A stretch of DNA of 64,000 nucleotides from Schizochytrium sp. CCTCC M209059. Lineage: Eukaryota; Sar; Bigyra; Thraustochytrida; Thraustochytriidae. This document shows, in pieces, positions 53,706 to 63,505 of this stretch. Position numbers and translations under genes: made by a program. The stretch covers positions 486,783 to 550,782 of the forward strand of contig KN805387.1 in the NCBI GenBank assembly GCA_000818945.1, in the 5' to 3' direction. A model generated the notes under the pieces. The model had not been told where the DNA came from. It saw nothing but the letters and a program-made list of their open reading frames with translations, and did not search any database. Every line of letters starts with the position of its first letter. Position 1 is the stretch's first letter.

Positions 53706-55400
53706 ATGGACGCGGACAAGGCCGGCGCGACGCGCGAGGAGGAGAGCGCGCGCGTGAGCGAGGCCGTGAAGCAGGCGCGCGCCCTTGCGGGCCAGCTGAC
53801 GAGCGACCGCAAGCAGATCGCAATCCTGGACTTCGGCAGCCAATTTAGCCATTTGATAGCGAGGCGGATTCGGGAGCAGCACGTGTTCTGCGAGCTGTAC
53901 AGCTGCCTGGTGGATGTCGAGGTGCTCAAGAGCGCGCACGTGATCGGCGTCGTGCTCTCAGGCGGACCTGCCTCCGTGTACGATGAGGGCTCCCCCCATG
54001 TTGCCGACGGCTTCTGGGACTGGATCGAGAGCGAGAAGATCCCCGTGCTGGGCGTGTGCTACGGCCTCCAGGAGATGGTCAACCACTACGGCGGCAAGGT
54101 TGAGGCCTCGGCGAAGCGCGAGTACGGCAAGTCCATCGTGCACCGGACCGGTGGCCACGGCGAGAAGCGCGGCGACCTCTTTTTTGAGATCCCCGACGAG
54201 GATGACGTGGTGTGGATGAGCCACGGAGACAAGGTCACGGAGCTGCCCCCGGGATTTAAGAGCATTGCCCACACGGACAACTGCCCGGAGACGGCCATTG
54301 CCGGTCCCGAGGACGGTGTGCCTCTGTACGGCATCCAATTTCACCCGGAAGTGACCCACACCAAGCACGGCGCGACGCTGATCAAGAACTTTGCTGTCGA
54401 CATTTGCGGCGCCCCCACGGACTGGGACATGAAGGACATTGCTGAGGAGTTCATCCGCGAGGTCCGCGAAAAGGTCGGTCCTGACGGTCATGTGATTGGC
54501 GCCGTTTCGGGCGGCGTGGACTCGTCGGTGGGCGCTGTTCTCCTGCACCGCGCGATTGGCGACCGTTTCCATGCCATTTTGGTGGACAACGGCTGCCTGC
54601 GCCTGAACGAGGCGGAGCGCGTGCTGGACCGTCTGCGCAACCGCGAGGGTATCGACCTGCACCTTGTCGACGCCTCGGACCGCTTTCTGGCTGCGCTCAA
54701 GGGCGTCGAGGATCCGGAGGTCAAGCGCAAGACAATCGGTGCGCTCTTCATCGACGTCTTCCAGGAGGAGGCGGAGCGCATTAAGAAGGAGGTACCGGAG
54801 GGGCACACTGTGGACTTTTTGCTGCAGGGCACTCTTTACCCTGATGTGATTGAGTCCATTAGCTACAAGGGTCCGAGCGCCACGATCAAGTCGCACCACA
54901 ACGTCGGCGGTCTCCCAGAGAAGATGAGTCTCAAGCTCATTGAGCCTCTTCGCGAGCTGTTCAAGGATGAGGTGCGTTCTCTAGGCCTTGCGCTAGGCCT
55001 CGAGCACGAGTCTGTGTTCCGGCACCCGTTTCCCGGCCCGGGTCTTGCGATTCGTATCCTCGGCGAGGTAAACAAGGAGAGCTGCGACAAACTGCGTCTT
55101 GCGGACGACATTGCCATTTCTGAGATTCGCAAGGCTGGCATCTACGACGACATTGCGCAGGCCTTTGTGGTGCTGCTCCCGGTCAAGTCTGTTGGCGTGA
55201 TGGGCGACGGCCGTACATACGAGAACGTGGTCGCTCTGCGCTGCGTCAACTCGAGCGACTTTATGACGGCCAACTGGTACTTTATGGATCACGAGACGCT
55301 GGGCCGGATCTCGAACCGCATCATTAACGAGGTCCCCGGCATCAACCGTGTCTGCTACGACATTTCGTCCAAGCCCCCAGCCACGATTGAGTGGCTCTAA
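53706..55400 (+). CDS. GMPS: GMP synthase (glutamine-hydrolysing)
   Basis: The product is 564 residues from the ATG at 53706; the longer in-frame stretch upstream has no convincing ATG and is low-complexity. It converts XMP to GMP using ATP and the amide of glutamine, the last step of de novo GMP synthesis in the cytosol. Residues about 37-235 form the class I glutaminase, with catalytic Cys118 (GVCYGLQ), His213 and Glu215 (HPEV). Residues about 255-430 form the ATP pyrophosphatase, with the P-loop SGGVDSS from Ser268. The C-terminal dimerisation domain ends in the conserved KPPATIEWL. The length is close to bacterial GuaA, lacking the large insert of the animal enzyme. Confidence 0.97.
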   Translation: MDADKAGATREEESARVSEAVKQARALAGQLTSDRKQIAILDFGSQFSHLIARRIREQHVFCELYSCLVDVEVLKSAHVIGVVLSGGPASVYDEGSPHVADGFWDWIESEKIPVLGVCYGLQEMVNHYGGKVEASAKREYGKSIVHRTGGHGEKRGDLFFEIPDEDDVVWMSHGDKVTELPPGFKSIAHTDNCPETAIAGPEDGVPLYGIQFHPEVTHTKHGATLIKNFAVDICGAPTDWDMKDIAEEFIREVREKVGPDGHVIGAVSGGVDSSVGAVLLHRAIGDRFHAILVDNGCLRLNEAERVLDRLRNREGIDLHLVDASDRFLAALKGVEDPEVKRKTIGALFIDVFQEEAERIKKEVPEGHTVDFLLQGTLYPDVIESISYKGPSATIKSHHNVGGLPEKMSLKLIEPLRELFKDEVRSLGLALGLEHESVFRHPFPGPGLAIRILGEVNKESCDKLRLADDIAISEIRKAGIYDDIAQAFVVLLPVKSVGVMGDGRTYENVVALRCVNSSDFMTANWYFMDHETLGRISNRIINEVPGINRVCYDISSKPPATIEWL

Positions 55401-55531
55401 TTGCCTTTTGGTGGTCCTTGCTACATGACATGTTGCCTAAGGCATGACATGATATGATACGGTTTTTTGACATTCCCTGGCACGCTTGCGCTGCGATGTT
55501 TTCATGTAAAAGCCGGAGTTAAAAAAGAGAG

Positions 55532-55690
55532 TTTGGGTGTCTCGGACACCCTGTTTTTTGGCTGCGTTATCCTGTTGCTTGCTTGCTTGCTTGCTTGCTT
55601 GCCTGATATCCAAAGCCTTTCTGGCCAGGCAACGTTTTTATGGAGAACGCAATACTCTCTTTGAAGTCATCAATGAGCTTGAGCTTGAAG
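55532..55690 (+). repeat. Diverged tandem repeat, copy 1
   Basis: It begins TTTGGGTGTCTC and ends GAGCTTGAAG. Inside are CCCTG, a GCTTGC array, AAAGC, GGCAAGG/CCAGGCAAC and AAGTCATCA blocks in the same order as copy 2. Confidence 0.7.
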
Positions 55691-55723
55691 TTTTTTTCTT
55701 TTTGAACAGAAGACGAGATTTTC

Positions 55724-55937
55724 TTTGGGTGTCTCATGCGCCCTGTGTTGTATTTTTTTATTTTTATTTTTGCATTGTCCTATTGCTTGGTTGCTTGGTT
55801 GGTTGCTTGATTGCTCGCTTGATTGGCTACTTAGTTGCTTGCTTGGTTGCTATTGAAAGCTCTCGTGGCAAGGCAACATCTTTGAGGAAAACACAAAACT
55901 TGATTTAAAGTCATCATCTAAAAGCTCGAGCTTGAAC
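55724..55937 (+). repeat. Diverged tandem repeat, copy 2
   Basis: It begins TTTGGGTGTCTC and ends GAGCTTGAAC. It is longer than copy 1 mainly because its TTGC/TTGG array is expanded. Order of the shared blocks is preserved. Confidence 0.7.
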
Positions 55938-56259
55938 CTGATGATAGAAAAAAGGAGGCAGTGTGATTGACGAAAAGAGACAGATGATTTCGTTTTAAAA
56001 TTCGAGGTCATGTACGTATACACTAACAGCATGGCATCTAGCTTGCTGTGCTTTCTATGGGACTTGGCAAGGCCGGCCATCAAGAGATGAGAGCGCCTTG
56101 GGAGCACGCAGCGGTGCGGGTCAGGAACGTATTGTAATGTGTGCAAGGGTCGAATGCTTGCCTAGCAACCAGCCAGCCAGCCAACCAGTAAATCGGCAAG
56201 GTGGCGAGCAGGGCAAGCTTGTGTCGAAGGGTTTGCTAGTCGTCTTTTTGTGACTCGGA

Positions 56260-57717
56260 TCATGGGTGGCAGGTAGGAGACGCCGCAAAGCGCTTCGACT
56301 TGCCTTTTGCCCGAGCCTTGGACTTTCGACGGATCTTTGCGGCGTCAAGGGAAGAATCGCCCGGCTGGAGCTTGCGCTCGTGGAAGCCGAGGCAACGAAG
56401 ACCTTTAATGCCAATGTTGATGATCCGGCCCTCGGCATTGACGCGATTCTGGAATGCGGGCCAGATCTGGCCGGACTTGCGCAAGAGCTGCAGAACGGCG
56501 GCTTCAACCTCGGGGGTAAAGGGGCACGAGCCACCGTCGCTGCAGGTAAGGTGACAGAGAAGACTCTTGCGGTAGCATTCCTCCGGTCGCAAGGGCATTT
56601 TTTCCCTCGACTGAAGCCAGTCCTCAAAGCAAGCGCGCGAAATGATTCCGGACGCGTCGATGCCGTCATCGGTGAAGGTGACGTGCTTCATGAAGATGCT
56701 CATTGCCGTGATCTTTGCAGGCTTGGAGGAGCTGGCCACGGAAGCAGTGGGCGAGGAGGCGGCCGAGGGCAGAGACGATGCGGAAGCAGAATGCGAGAGT
56801 TTCGGGAGAGATATGCGCTGTGTCTGAGAGTTTTCCTGGCGTGGACGTTTGCGGCAAGTGTCCGAGCTCCAGCTTGGCGCGGGGCTTGCCACCGGGGTGG
56901 GGACCTCGGAGTACATGTCGACGGTGCTACCCTTGTTGATAGGCTCGTGCGACCTTCGGACCCGGCCACCGGTGTTCGCAGTACTTTTGTGCTTGTGAGT
57001 TTCGAGCTTGACCGGAGCATCCGCGTTCGCGGGTGCGGGCGCTGGGGCATTGGCATACATGGGAATGCTTTCGTTTTCGAGCTTGACTTGCTTACATTGT
57101 GCGTGGCGTTTCACCTGAGGAGCGCTCGAAGCATGAATTTTGTTGTTGTTGTTGTTGTGGGTGTTGTGGGTGTTGGTGGTCGGAGCTGTTTCCTCGTCAG
57201 CAAAGAAGAAGGATCCATCCTCGTTGAGCTCCTGCAGCCATGCAACGAGGTCATAGTCATGGGCGTCGGGTTTGATGGATGTGGCAGGCGGTGGGTTTGG
57301 GATGGAGAGGTCGTGGGCATCGCCCTCGAACTCCTTGGACTGGTGTCCCGCTGGGACGTCGAGCAACATTTCCCAGAAGTCGTCCTGGTCGACTGCTTCG
57401 TTGTTGGTTTGGGGAGTGTTGCTGATAATGCTACGACTCCTGTTGTTGCAATCAGTATTGTTACTGGTGCTGCAGGTGCTGGCGTTGTTGTTTACTCCGA
57501 AGCGAGTGTACTCTCCGCTGACGCAAGTGCTCGTGCTGCCCGCGCTGGCGCCGCTGGCCGTACTGCTCGTGCTGTCCTGGCGTCGGTGATGCGAGAGCGG
57601 GTGATAGTGGTACTGCTGGTGCACGTGCGCGTGTTGGTGGTGGTGATCCTGCTCAGCTCCCATTGTTGCTACGTAGGAGGGGCCGGCGGGAGGGTGAGCC
57701 CAATAGAAAGGTGGCAT
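56260..57717 (-). CDS. His/Asn/Thr-rich protein with an unrecognised C-terminal domain
   Basis: The product is 485 residues; ATGs at 57717 and 57663 are both possible starts. Residues 1-330 are low-complexity: His-rich, then Ser/Asn/Thr repeats and Ala/Pro stretches. Residues about 335-450 form a compact, balanced domain with Cys/Trp/Phe: SIFMKHVTFTDDGIDASGI, FEDWLQSREKMPLRPEECYR, LLCHLTCSDGGSCPF, VEAAVLQLLRKSGQIWPAF and INIGIKGLRCLGFHERK. A basic Lys/Arg tail (RRKSKARAKGKSKRF) could be a nuclear signal. The layout is that of a transcription or chromatin regulator, but I cannot name the domain. The stop lies 859 bp from the convergent GMP synthase stop. Confidence 0.7.
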   Translation of the reverse strand: MPPFYWAHPPAGPSYVATMGAEQDHHHQHAHVHQQYHYHPLSHHRRQDSTSSTASGASAGSTSTCVSGEYTRFGVNNNASTCSTSNNTDCNNRSRSIISNTPQTNNEAVDQDDFWEMLLDVPAGHQSKEFEGDAHDLSIPNPPPATSIKPDAHDYDLVAWLQELNEDGSFFFADEETAPTTNTHNTHNNNNNKIHASSAPQVKRHAQCKQVKLENESIPMYANAPAPAPANADAPVKLETHKHKSTANTGGRVRRSHEPINKGSTVDMYSEVPTPVASPAPSWSSDTCRKRPRQENSQTQRISLPKLSHSASASSLPSAASSPTASVASSSKPAKITAMSIFMKHVTFTDDGIDASGIISRACFEDWLQSREKMPLRPEECYRKSLLCHLTCSDGGSCPFTPEVEAAVLQLLRKSGQIWPAFQNRVNAEGRIINIGIKGLRCLGFHERKLQPGDSSLDAAKIRRKSKARAKGKSKRFAASPTCHP

Positions 57718-58038
57718 CGGGTTTGTGCAGGCTGAGAGGGATTGATCGAGTCGCGTCGAGTCGCGGAAAGGCTGGGAAGCTTCCGATCACCTACGATGTG
57801 GAAGTCTAGGTCCTCTCCTCCGGGCAGGCTGCAGAGGCGGCAGCAGGTAGAAGCAACACACACTCCACCACAGAGAAGGAAGGGACAGAGCGCGGGAGGC
57901 GGAGTGAGCTTGCTTGGTGTCGGTTTTCGATTCGCAGCAGGAGAGGGCGACACACCGGCCGGCCCGGTCAGCAGTAAGCACGCAGGCAAGCCGTCGCTGC
58001 AGGCAGCAGGCAGCGGACGAGTCGACACGTTCGCGTCC

Positions 58039-58040
<2 letters not shown>

Positions 58041-58077
<37 letters not shown>

Positions 58078-58080
58078 GGC
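58041..58080. repeat. (GTGC)n array
   Basis: About eight copies of GCGT/GTGC in perfect tandem. Confidence 0.9.
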
Positions 58081-58121
58081 GTGGACGTGGGAGGGGGCTG
58101 GCCGCGGACGGGCCACACAGG

Positions 58122-58160
58122 ATCCAGGCAGGCAGGCAGGCAGGCACCGGCACCGGCACC
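58122..58160. repeat. GGCA and GGCACC arrays
   Basis: Five GGCA units followed directly by three GGCACC units. Confidence 0.85.
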
Positions 58161-58288
58161 GTCGGATCACTCGGAAAGAGGGAGCAAAGGCGATGCGATG
58201 CGATGCGAGAGAGCGTGTAGACGTGCGGGTGTGCGCGACTTCTCAGCTGATGCTTTTCCCGAAGATCTTCACAATGGATCGGGCGACC

Positions 58289-58392
58289 GTCCCGTCTGTC
58301 TGTCTGTCCTGGACGCTCGCTCGGATCGGAGCGGAGGCCTCGCTTGCCAAAGTTCTTGCGCTGCAGCTGTCTGTCTGTCTGTCTGTCTGCCC
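58289..58392. repeat. Two (TGTC)n arrays
   Basis: Two tracts of TGTC/TCTG about 60 bp apart, at 58289-58310 and 58366-58392. Confidence 0.85.
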
Positions 58393-58837
58393 GCCAGCGA
58401 GGTTCTTCTTGCTTCCTCCTCCACGTATTCCCTCCAGACGCGCGCGCGCTGGTGGCGCTTCTTCTGTCGCCGCTGCTGCCGCCGCTGCTTGGTTGCGGGG
58501 AGAAGGTGTGAGGAGGCTGGGTCCAAAGAGTGTGTGCACGGCGCCTCGTTGCTTGCGCTCGTTGCTTGCGCTCGTCGCTTGCGCTGCGCCTGCGATTCAA
58601 TGCGATGCGATTCAATGCGACGCGGCGCGGAGGGAGGCGCAGCGAGGCGGGGCGTTGGGAAGCGCGGGCGCGAGGAAGGCGGCGGGAAGGCGCGGCGGGT
58701 CCGCTGTGTCTTTGGCTTTCCGCTAGCTTTTCCTTCGCCTCGCTAGGCCCGCCAGGTGTATGTCTATGTATGTACGTAGATGTGTTTCGTTATGCGCGTG
58801 CTGGCGCGGTGGCGTGGCGCGGCGTGGCGCGACCGGA

Positions 58838-58880
58838 GCGTGCGTGCGTGCGAGCGAGCGAGCGAGCGTGCGTGCGTGCA
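58838..58880. repeat. GTGC and GAGC compound array
   Basis: GTGC, then GAGC, then GTGC units in tandem, showing stepwise mutation within one array. Confidence 0.85.
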
Positions 58881-59117
58881 GAGAGGTCTGTTCGCAAGGC
58901 GAGGCGAGGGGGAGGATCCGAGGCGCACGTCGAAAAGGGGCTCTTTCGAGGAGGGGTGGAACAAGACGAGCAACTCCTCGGTCTATCTATCGTGTGTCTG
59001 CCAGTGCAGATAGATGAAAGCTAGCTTTGCTTGTTCTTGTTCTTCTTCTTCGCCGGAGTGCAGGAAGTACTGTTGGCCTTCACCGTGAGTGGGCTGGCGG
59101 ATGAACGAAGGATCGAG

Positions 59118-59160
59118 CGATCGATCGATCAATTGATCGGATCGGATCGGATCGGATCGA
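59118..59160. repeat. GATCG arrays
   Basis: GATC units, then four perfect GGATC/GATCG pentamers. Confidence 0.85.
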
Positions 59161-59544
59161 CGAATCGATTTGAATTTGAAGCGAAGCGAATGCGGCGATC
59201 GAGCAAGCAAGCAAGCGGCTGGCGTTCCGGGTCTGGAGCGACGAAACGAAGGGAGCGCACTCGCTCGCTTGCCGGCTCGCTGGTTCCTCGGCGCGGACTT
59301 TTGCTTTTTCTGCAGCCGTGGTAGCAGGACTCGGCTCTACCTCCCTCGCTCCCTCCCTCCTGCCGGCCAGAGGCGCGAGAGGGTGCTGTCGGAGCGCCAC
59401 GATCGCTTCCTCGACACGGATCCCTGGCGATAACGCGCGGCGCGAGGCGGCACGCGGTGCGGCAGCGGTCGGCTGCTCCCGAGCGAGCGGGCGTCCGCGG
59501 CCGACCGACCTGGCTGGCTAGCCCAGGTCGAGGCGAAGCGGAGC

Positions 59545-59576
59545 GAAACGAAAGGAAAGGAAAGGAAAGGAAAGGA
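59545..59576. repeat. (AAAGG)n pentamer array
   Basis: Five to six copies of GAAAG/AAAGG, a purine-only tract. Confidence 0.85.
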
Positions 59577-61039
59577 GAGCTAGGATAAGCTACGCTAATG
59601 AAGCAAAAGCGAGGAGGCGACCGATTCGGTTCGCCTCGCTGCGAAGCGCCGGCGCCACGAGGGCACGCGGGCAGCCACGGCGCGAAGACACGGCGCGCAG
59701 GCAGGCAGGCAGGCACGGCGGAAACGAGCTTCGAGCGCGGCGAGGCAGGCAGCTAGCTCCCTCCGCGCCGCTGATTCGAATTTGCGGAGTTGAGTTTATC
59801 GAGGTTTCCCTTCGATTCGAATTCTGCATTCGCATGCCCAGGAGAGACAGACACAGACACTGACAGACAGACAGACGAACAGAGAGACACGAGGAGACGA
59901 GGAGAGCCAGGAGGGACGCGTTCGGCGCGTCCCTCCACCCTCCCGGCCCCCCGTTTTTCTCGCGCTGCTGCGGCCGGCCGATCGACCGCTGAGGCCGCAC
60001 CCTCGCTCCCCGCCGCCGCGTGTCGGAGCGGCCGCGGTGAAACGTTGGCTTGCTGGCATGCTGGCGTGCTGGCTTGGCGTGCCGGCGGGGACGGAGGAGG
60101 GACGGGCGGAAGGACGAGCTGGTCGGTTGGCGCGGCGGCCTCGTGCCGGCGCCGGTGCCGGCCTCGAACCATTTCAACTTTTTTATTTCATCTTTTCAAT
60201 CCAAGCATTCGTCCATTCATTCCTTTCTTCCTCCCACCGTCGCTATCTTCCAGGTTGCCTTCCATTTTTGTTTTCTCATTCTTTCACCTCTTCTTCCGCT
60301 TTTTTTATTTTATTATTTTTTCAAAGCCTTCCCCCCATTTCGGCCTTTTTCTTTCGTCTTTAATGCTGGCCGCATGGAACAGCCGCAAGGAAGGCCCGGA
60401 GGATTGGAATGGAGAGGTATCCAATTATCCATTCATCCACTGCCGTTATCCACGCCCGCACGCCTGCTGCCGGCGCCTCGCCAGAGAATTCTCTGTCCTT
60501 TCCCTTTCTCCTTTCTCACCTTTCGTTCGTGCCTCTGTGCGTCCAACCCCGCTCAACGTGGCGCGAGGGTACCCGAGTTTCACTCCCCGCGCCACCCATC
60601 CATCATTCGCACGCGTGCGAGCGAGCTCTCGAGGCTCCGTTCTTCGACATTTCACGCACGCGCAATGGTTTCCCTTCGCCGAGCCAGGCTAGCCAGCCAC
60701 ACACACAGCCGGACCCTGGCTCTGCTCCGTTTCGCTGCCTGTCATCTGGCTGGTTGACAACTGCGCACGCGGGTGGCGCTCGCTTATTGAACCATGGTCT
60801 GCCAAGAAAGTCCCATCTCCGCCGCGCCGGACCGGCCGTCTCCGGCGCACCGCGCGTGCGGCGGCCCGGCCGGGCCTTGGCGGAGGTACTCGTGGCGCAG
60901 CGCTGGGCGGCGCGACGGTCTCGAGGGGGGGAGAACCTTTGCTGGCGGCGAGGCGGCGAGAGCGCCGGCGCAGGGCGGAGAGACGACGCGCCGGCGCAGA
61001 GGCGGCGAGCCCGGGCGAGCGAGGCGAGGCCAACAAAGA

Positions 61040-61134
61040 GAGAGAAGGAGCGAAAGAAAGAAAAAAAAAGAAAAAAGCAAAAAAAGGAAAAAAGAAAGAA
61101 AGACAGAAAGAAAGAAAGAAAGAAAGAAGGGGGA
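61040..61134. repeat. Polypurine tract, A/G only with few breaks
   Basis: About 95 bp of A and G with isolated C, ending in a (GAAA)n array and GGGGG. A matching T-rich tract lies 700-850 bp upstream (60180-60360). Confidence 0.85.
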
Positions 61135-62187
61135 AGAATATGGCCAGCAAGTCAGCGCAGCCCCGAACACGTGTCCACAGCCAGCTTCTGGAGGGAGCGT
61201 CTGTGGGTATGGTCAGCGAGGAAACTGCCGGGAAGTTTTAAGCGCGGGCTTCCAGTTCTTTCCTCATTCAATCGCCCTTTCTCTGTCCACCGTGGCGCAT
61301 TTCACCACCGGCAACGGGCAATGAGCGCGCCCGCAAAGCTAGCCACCTCGCTGGCTAGCTCGCCCCTCCGGCCGGATTGGCCACGCCGGACGTCGCGCGT
61401 AATCATAGCGGCCAGCTGCAGCGACGGCCTGCCCTGGCTGGCTGGCCTGCCTGCCTGGCGCCCCACGTGTTCGGGACGATGCCGAGAACCACAGAGCGTC
61501 CCACAGCACGCGAGATGGCGCGCCGCGAGGCTGGCCGCTGCGGGGCCGAAGTCACCGGGATCCGGGAGGGAGGGGGACGCCGGCCGCCTGTCGCACGACG
61601 ATAGCAAGCGCAGACTTGCGAGCCATCTGCGGAGCACCGCTGTGGGCCGGTCGTAGCGCAACGGCAGTGGCCGGAAGGAGGTGCGGCCCGCAGCTGTGGG
61701 AGGGGTGGGGAGAAGGGCGTGCGGGGGAAGGGGGGCAGCGGGGGGCGGCGCGCGCGCTGTCCTCAGCCAGGGCGCGCGTAGCTTGCACACGAACGCAAAG
61801 GCAAGGCAAGAGATGAGAAACAGAAACAAAAGACCGAGAAACTCGAACAAGCGGCGGCATTCTTCATTTCTTCGTTTCCTCGCTGGTGGCCCTCCCTCCT
61901 CCTCCCTCTCCTTCCTTCCTCCCATGCGTAGGTCAGGCAGCCGGGTCAGGTGTGCCGGGTCAGCCGGGCACGCGCGGCGCGGGCAATCGAACGATTCTCC
62001 GCAGGCTGGCGAGGCGAGTGGAGAGCGAGCGGCCAGTCGTGGAGGTGAATTCTCCGGCGCAAGGGCCCGCGCAAGCGCGAGGCGCAGCGAGCTGAGCGTG
62101 GGACGGCGTTTCGCATCGATCGATTGGTGGTGGGTGGTGGGTGGGGGGGGGCGCTGCTGCGCGCTTGCACGAACGAACGGTCGAGAA

Positions 62188-62310
62188 AAGGAGCGAGTAT
62201 GCGGATGAACGAACGAACGAACGAACGATCGAACGAACGAACGATTGAATGGACGAACGAACGAATTGACCTTGGAATGGATGGATGGATAGATAGATAG
62301 ATACATGGAC
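62188..62310. repeat. GAAC, GGAT and AGAT tetranucleotide arrays
   Basis: A compound array: GAAC units with GATC variants, then TGGA/GGAT and AGAT units. Confidence 0.85.
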
Positions 62311-63073
62311 GGATGAAGAGCAGGGGGTTCGCGCCAACGCGCATCGCAGCCAATGCTGCTGCAGCAGCAGGAGAAGGATAGCCATATAAGTTAAAACTCA
62401 AAAATGGATAAAGGAAGCTCATCCTATGACCAAGCCATCTGCCAGCTGTTTTAGCCAGCCAGGCCACCAACTGTAAGCAAAGCACGCAACTCGAAACCGA
62501 GAAGAGAAAACCTTCCGCCCTCTCCCCATCGCCTCTTCCCGCCTATGCCAGCCAGGACGTGCGGCGCGGCCCGCGGCTGCTCGCTGTCCAACCCGAAGCC
62601 GCTGCTGCGCCTGGCTACTACAGCAACTTGCAGTTGAAGAAGAGGCACGGCCAGGAAATGGGGTGGTTCCCTTCGAGTGCGTGCGTTTTGCGGTGCACGC
62701 GCCTCGTCGACGACAGCGCAGTGGAGGGCGAGAAGAAAAACCTCGACCGTTGCTTCTGATCAATCGTGCGCGTCTCTGCTTTCGAGGCTTGGCTTGGCGG
62801 GGCTTGGATGCGCCAGGATGGCCCTCCAGCGGCTCAGCTAGCTGCGCACGATCGACCGCGACACGAGCATACGCTTCCGCTGCCGCGCTTCGTCTCGGCC
62901 TCGCCCAAATTCCGAAGAACTTGCGAAAGAAAGAGGCGCAGACGTTGTGTTTGTCGCCCCTTGCACACATACGCGCCGTCGCTGCTGCTACTGCTGTTGC
63001 TGCTGCTGCTGGCCCTCGCATAAAAGGTGTCGCAGGCAAACGCACGCCTCGCGTTTGCTCGATCCTCCGATCA

Positions 63074-63135
63074 TCTATCGATCGATCGATCGATCGATCG
63101 ATTCGTTTGGTCGGTCGGTCGGTCGGTCGGCCGGT
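63074..63135. repeat. ATCG and GGTC arrays
   Basis: Six ATCG units followed by five GGTC units with one GGCC. Confidence 0.85.
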
Positions 63136-63444
63136 CGAGCGATAGAATTCGTCGCCGCGCATGCCAAACTATGCCGTGCCCGACCATCCGGGTCATCGTA
63201 CTAAGCAGGCTGGCCAACGCCGCACGCCACAAGCCACTGCCGCACAAAACGGCCAGCTGCGCCCACGCGCGCATCGCGCACTCGCATCGCGGTGGCGCGA
63301 GATGAGCGAAGCCTCTGAGGCCTAAGCCAGGCGTGGCCGCACGGACGCACGCGCGCCGGTGCACTTGTGAACGGATGAATCGGGAACCGGCATCTCCCAT
63401 CTGTATGTATACACTGCATAATAAACTACTCGCATCTGTGCTGC

Positions 63445-63505
63445 GTGCCATGCCGTGCCATGCCACGCCACGCCACGCCACGCCACGCCACGCCGTGCCA
63501 TGCAC
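63445..63505. repeat. (CCACG)n / (GCCAT)n pentamer array
   Basis: About ten pentamers TGCCA/CGCCA. Frames through it give short Met/Pro/Cys/Arg repeats only. Confidence 0.85.

Larger units (their letters stand above)
55401..56259. other. 3' intergenic region with a diverged tandem duplication
   Basis: This 859-bp spacer lies between convergent genes. Its left two-thirds holds two diverged copies of a 160-215 bp unit. The right part is AT-rich then GC-richer, with TACGTATAC at 56012-56020. No gene is seen. Confidence 0.5.

Noticed and set aside
52431..53939. Long minus-strand frames in the GMP synthase leader
   Set aside because: Ala/Arg/Cys low-complexity from CTTG arrays; overlaps the start of a certain gene.
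56266..57735. 489-residue open frame antisense to the His/Asn-rich protein
   Set aside because: Val/Gly-rich mirror of poly-His/Asn codons, no domain.
59790..61656. Plus-strand frames of 300 and 415 residues in the repeat island
   Set aside because: Arg/Ser/Pro/Phe and Lys tracts from simple repeats, no domain, competing frames on both strands.
61302..62306. 334-residue minus-strand frame
   Set aside because: Starts with Ser/Ile/Arg/Phe repeats from the GAAC and GGAT arrays; no domain.
58041..63505. CRISPR-like repeated units
   Set aside because: These are uninterrupted 4-5 bp microsatellites without spacers, in a eukaryotic contig.
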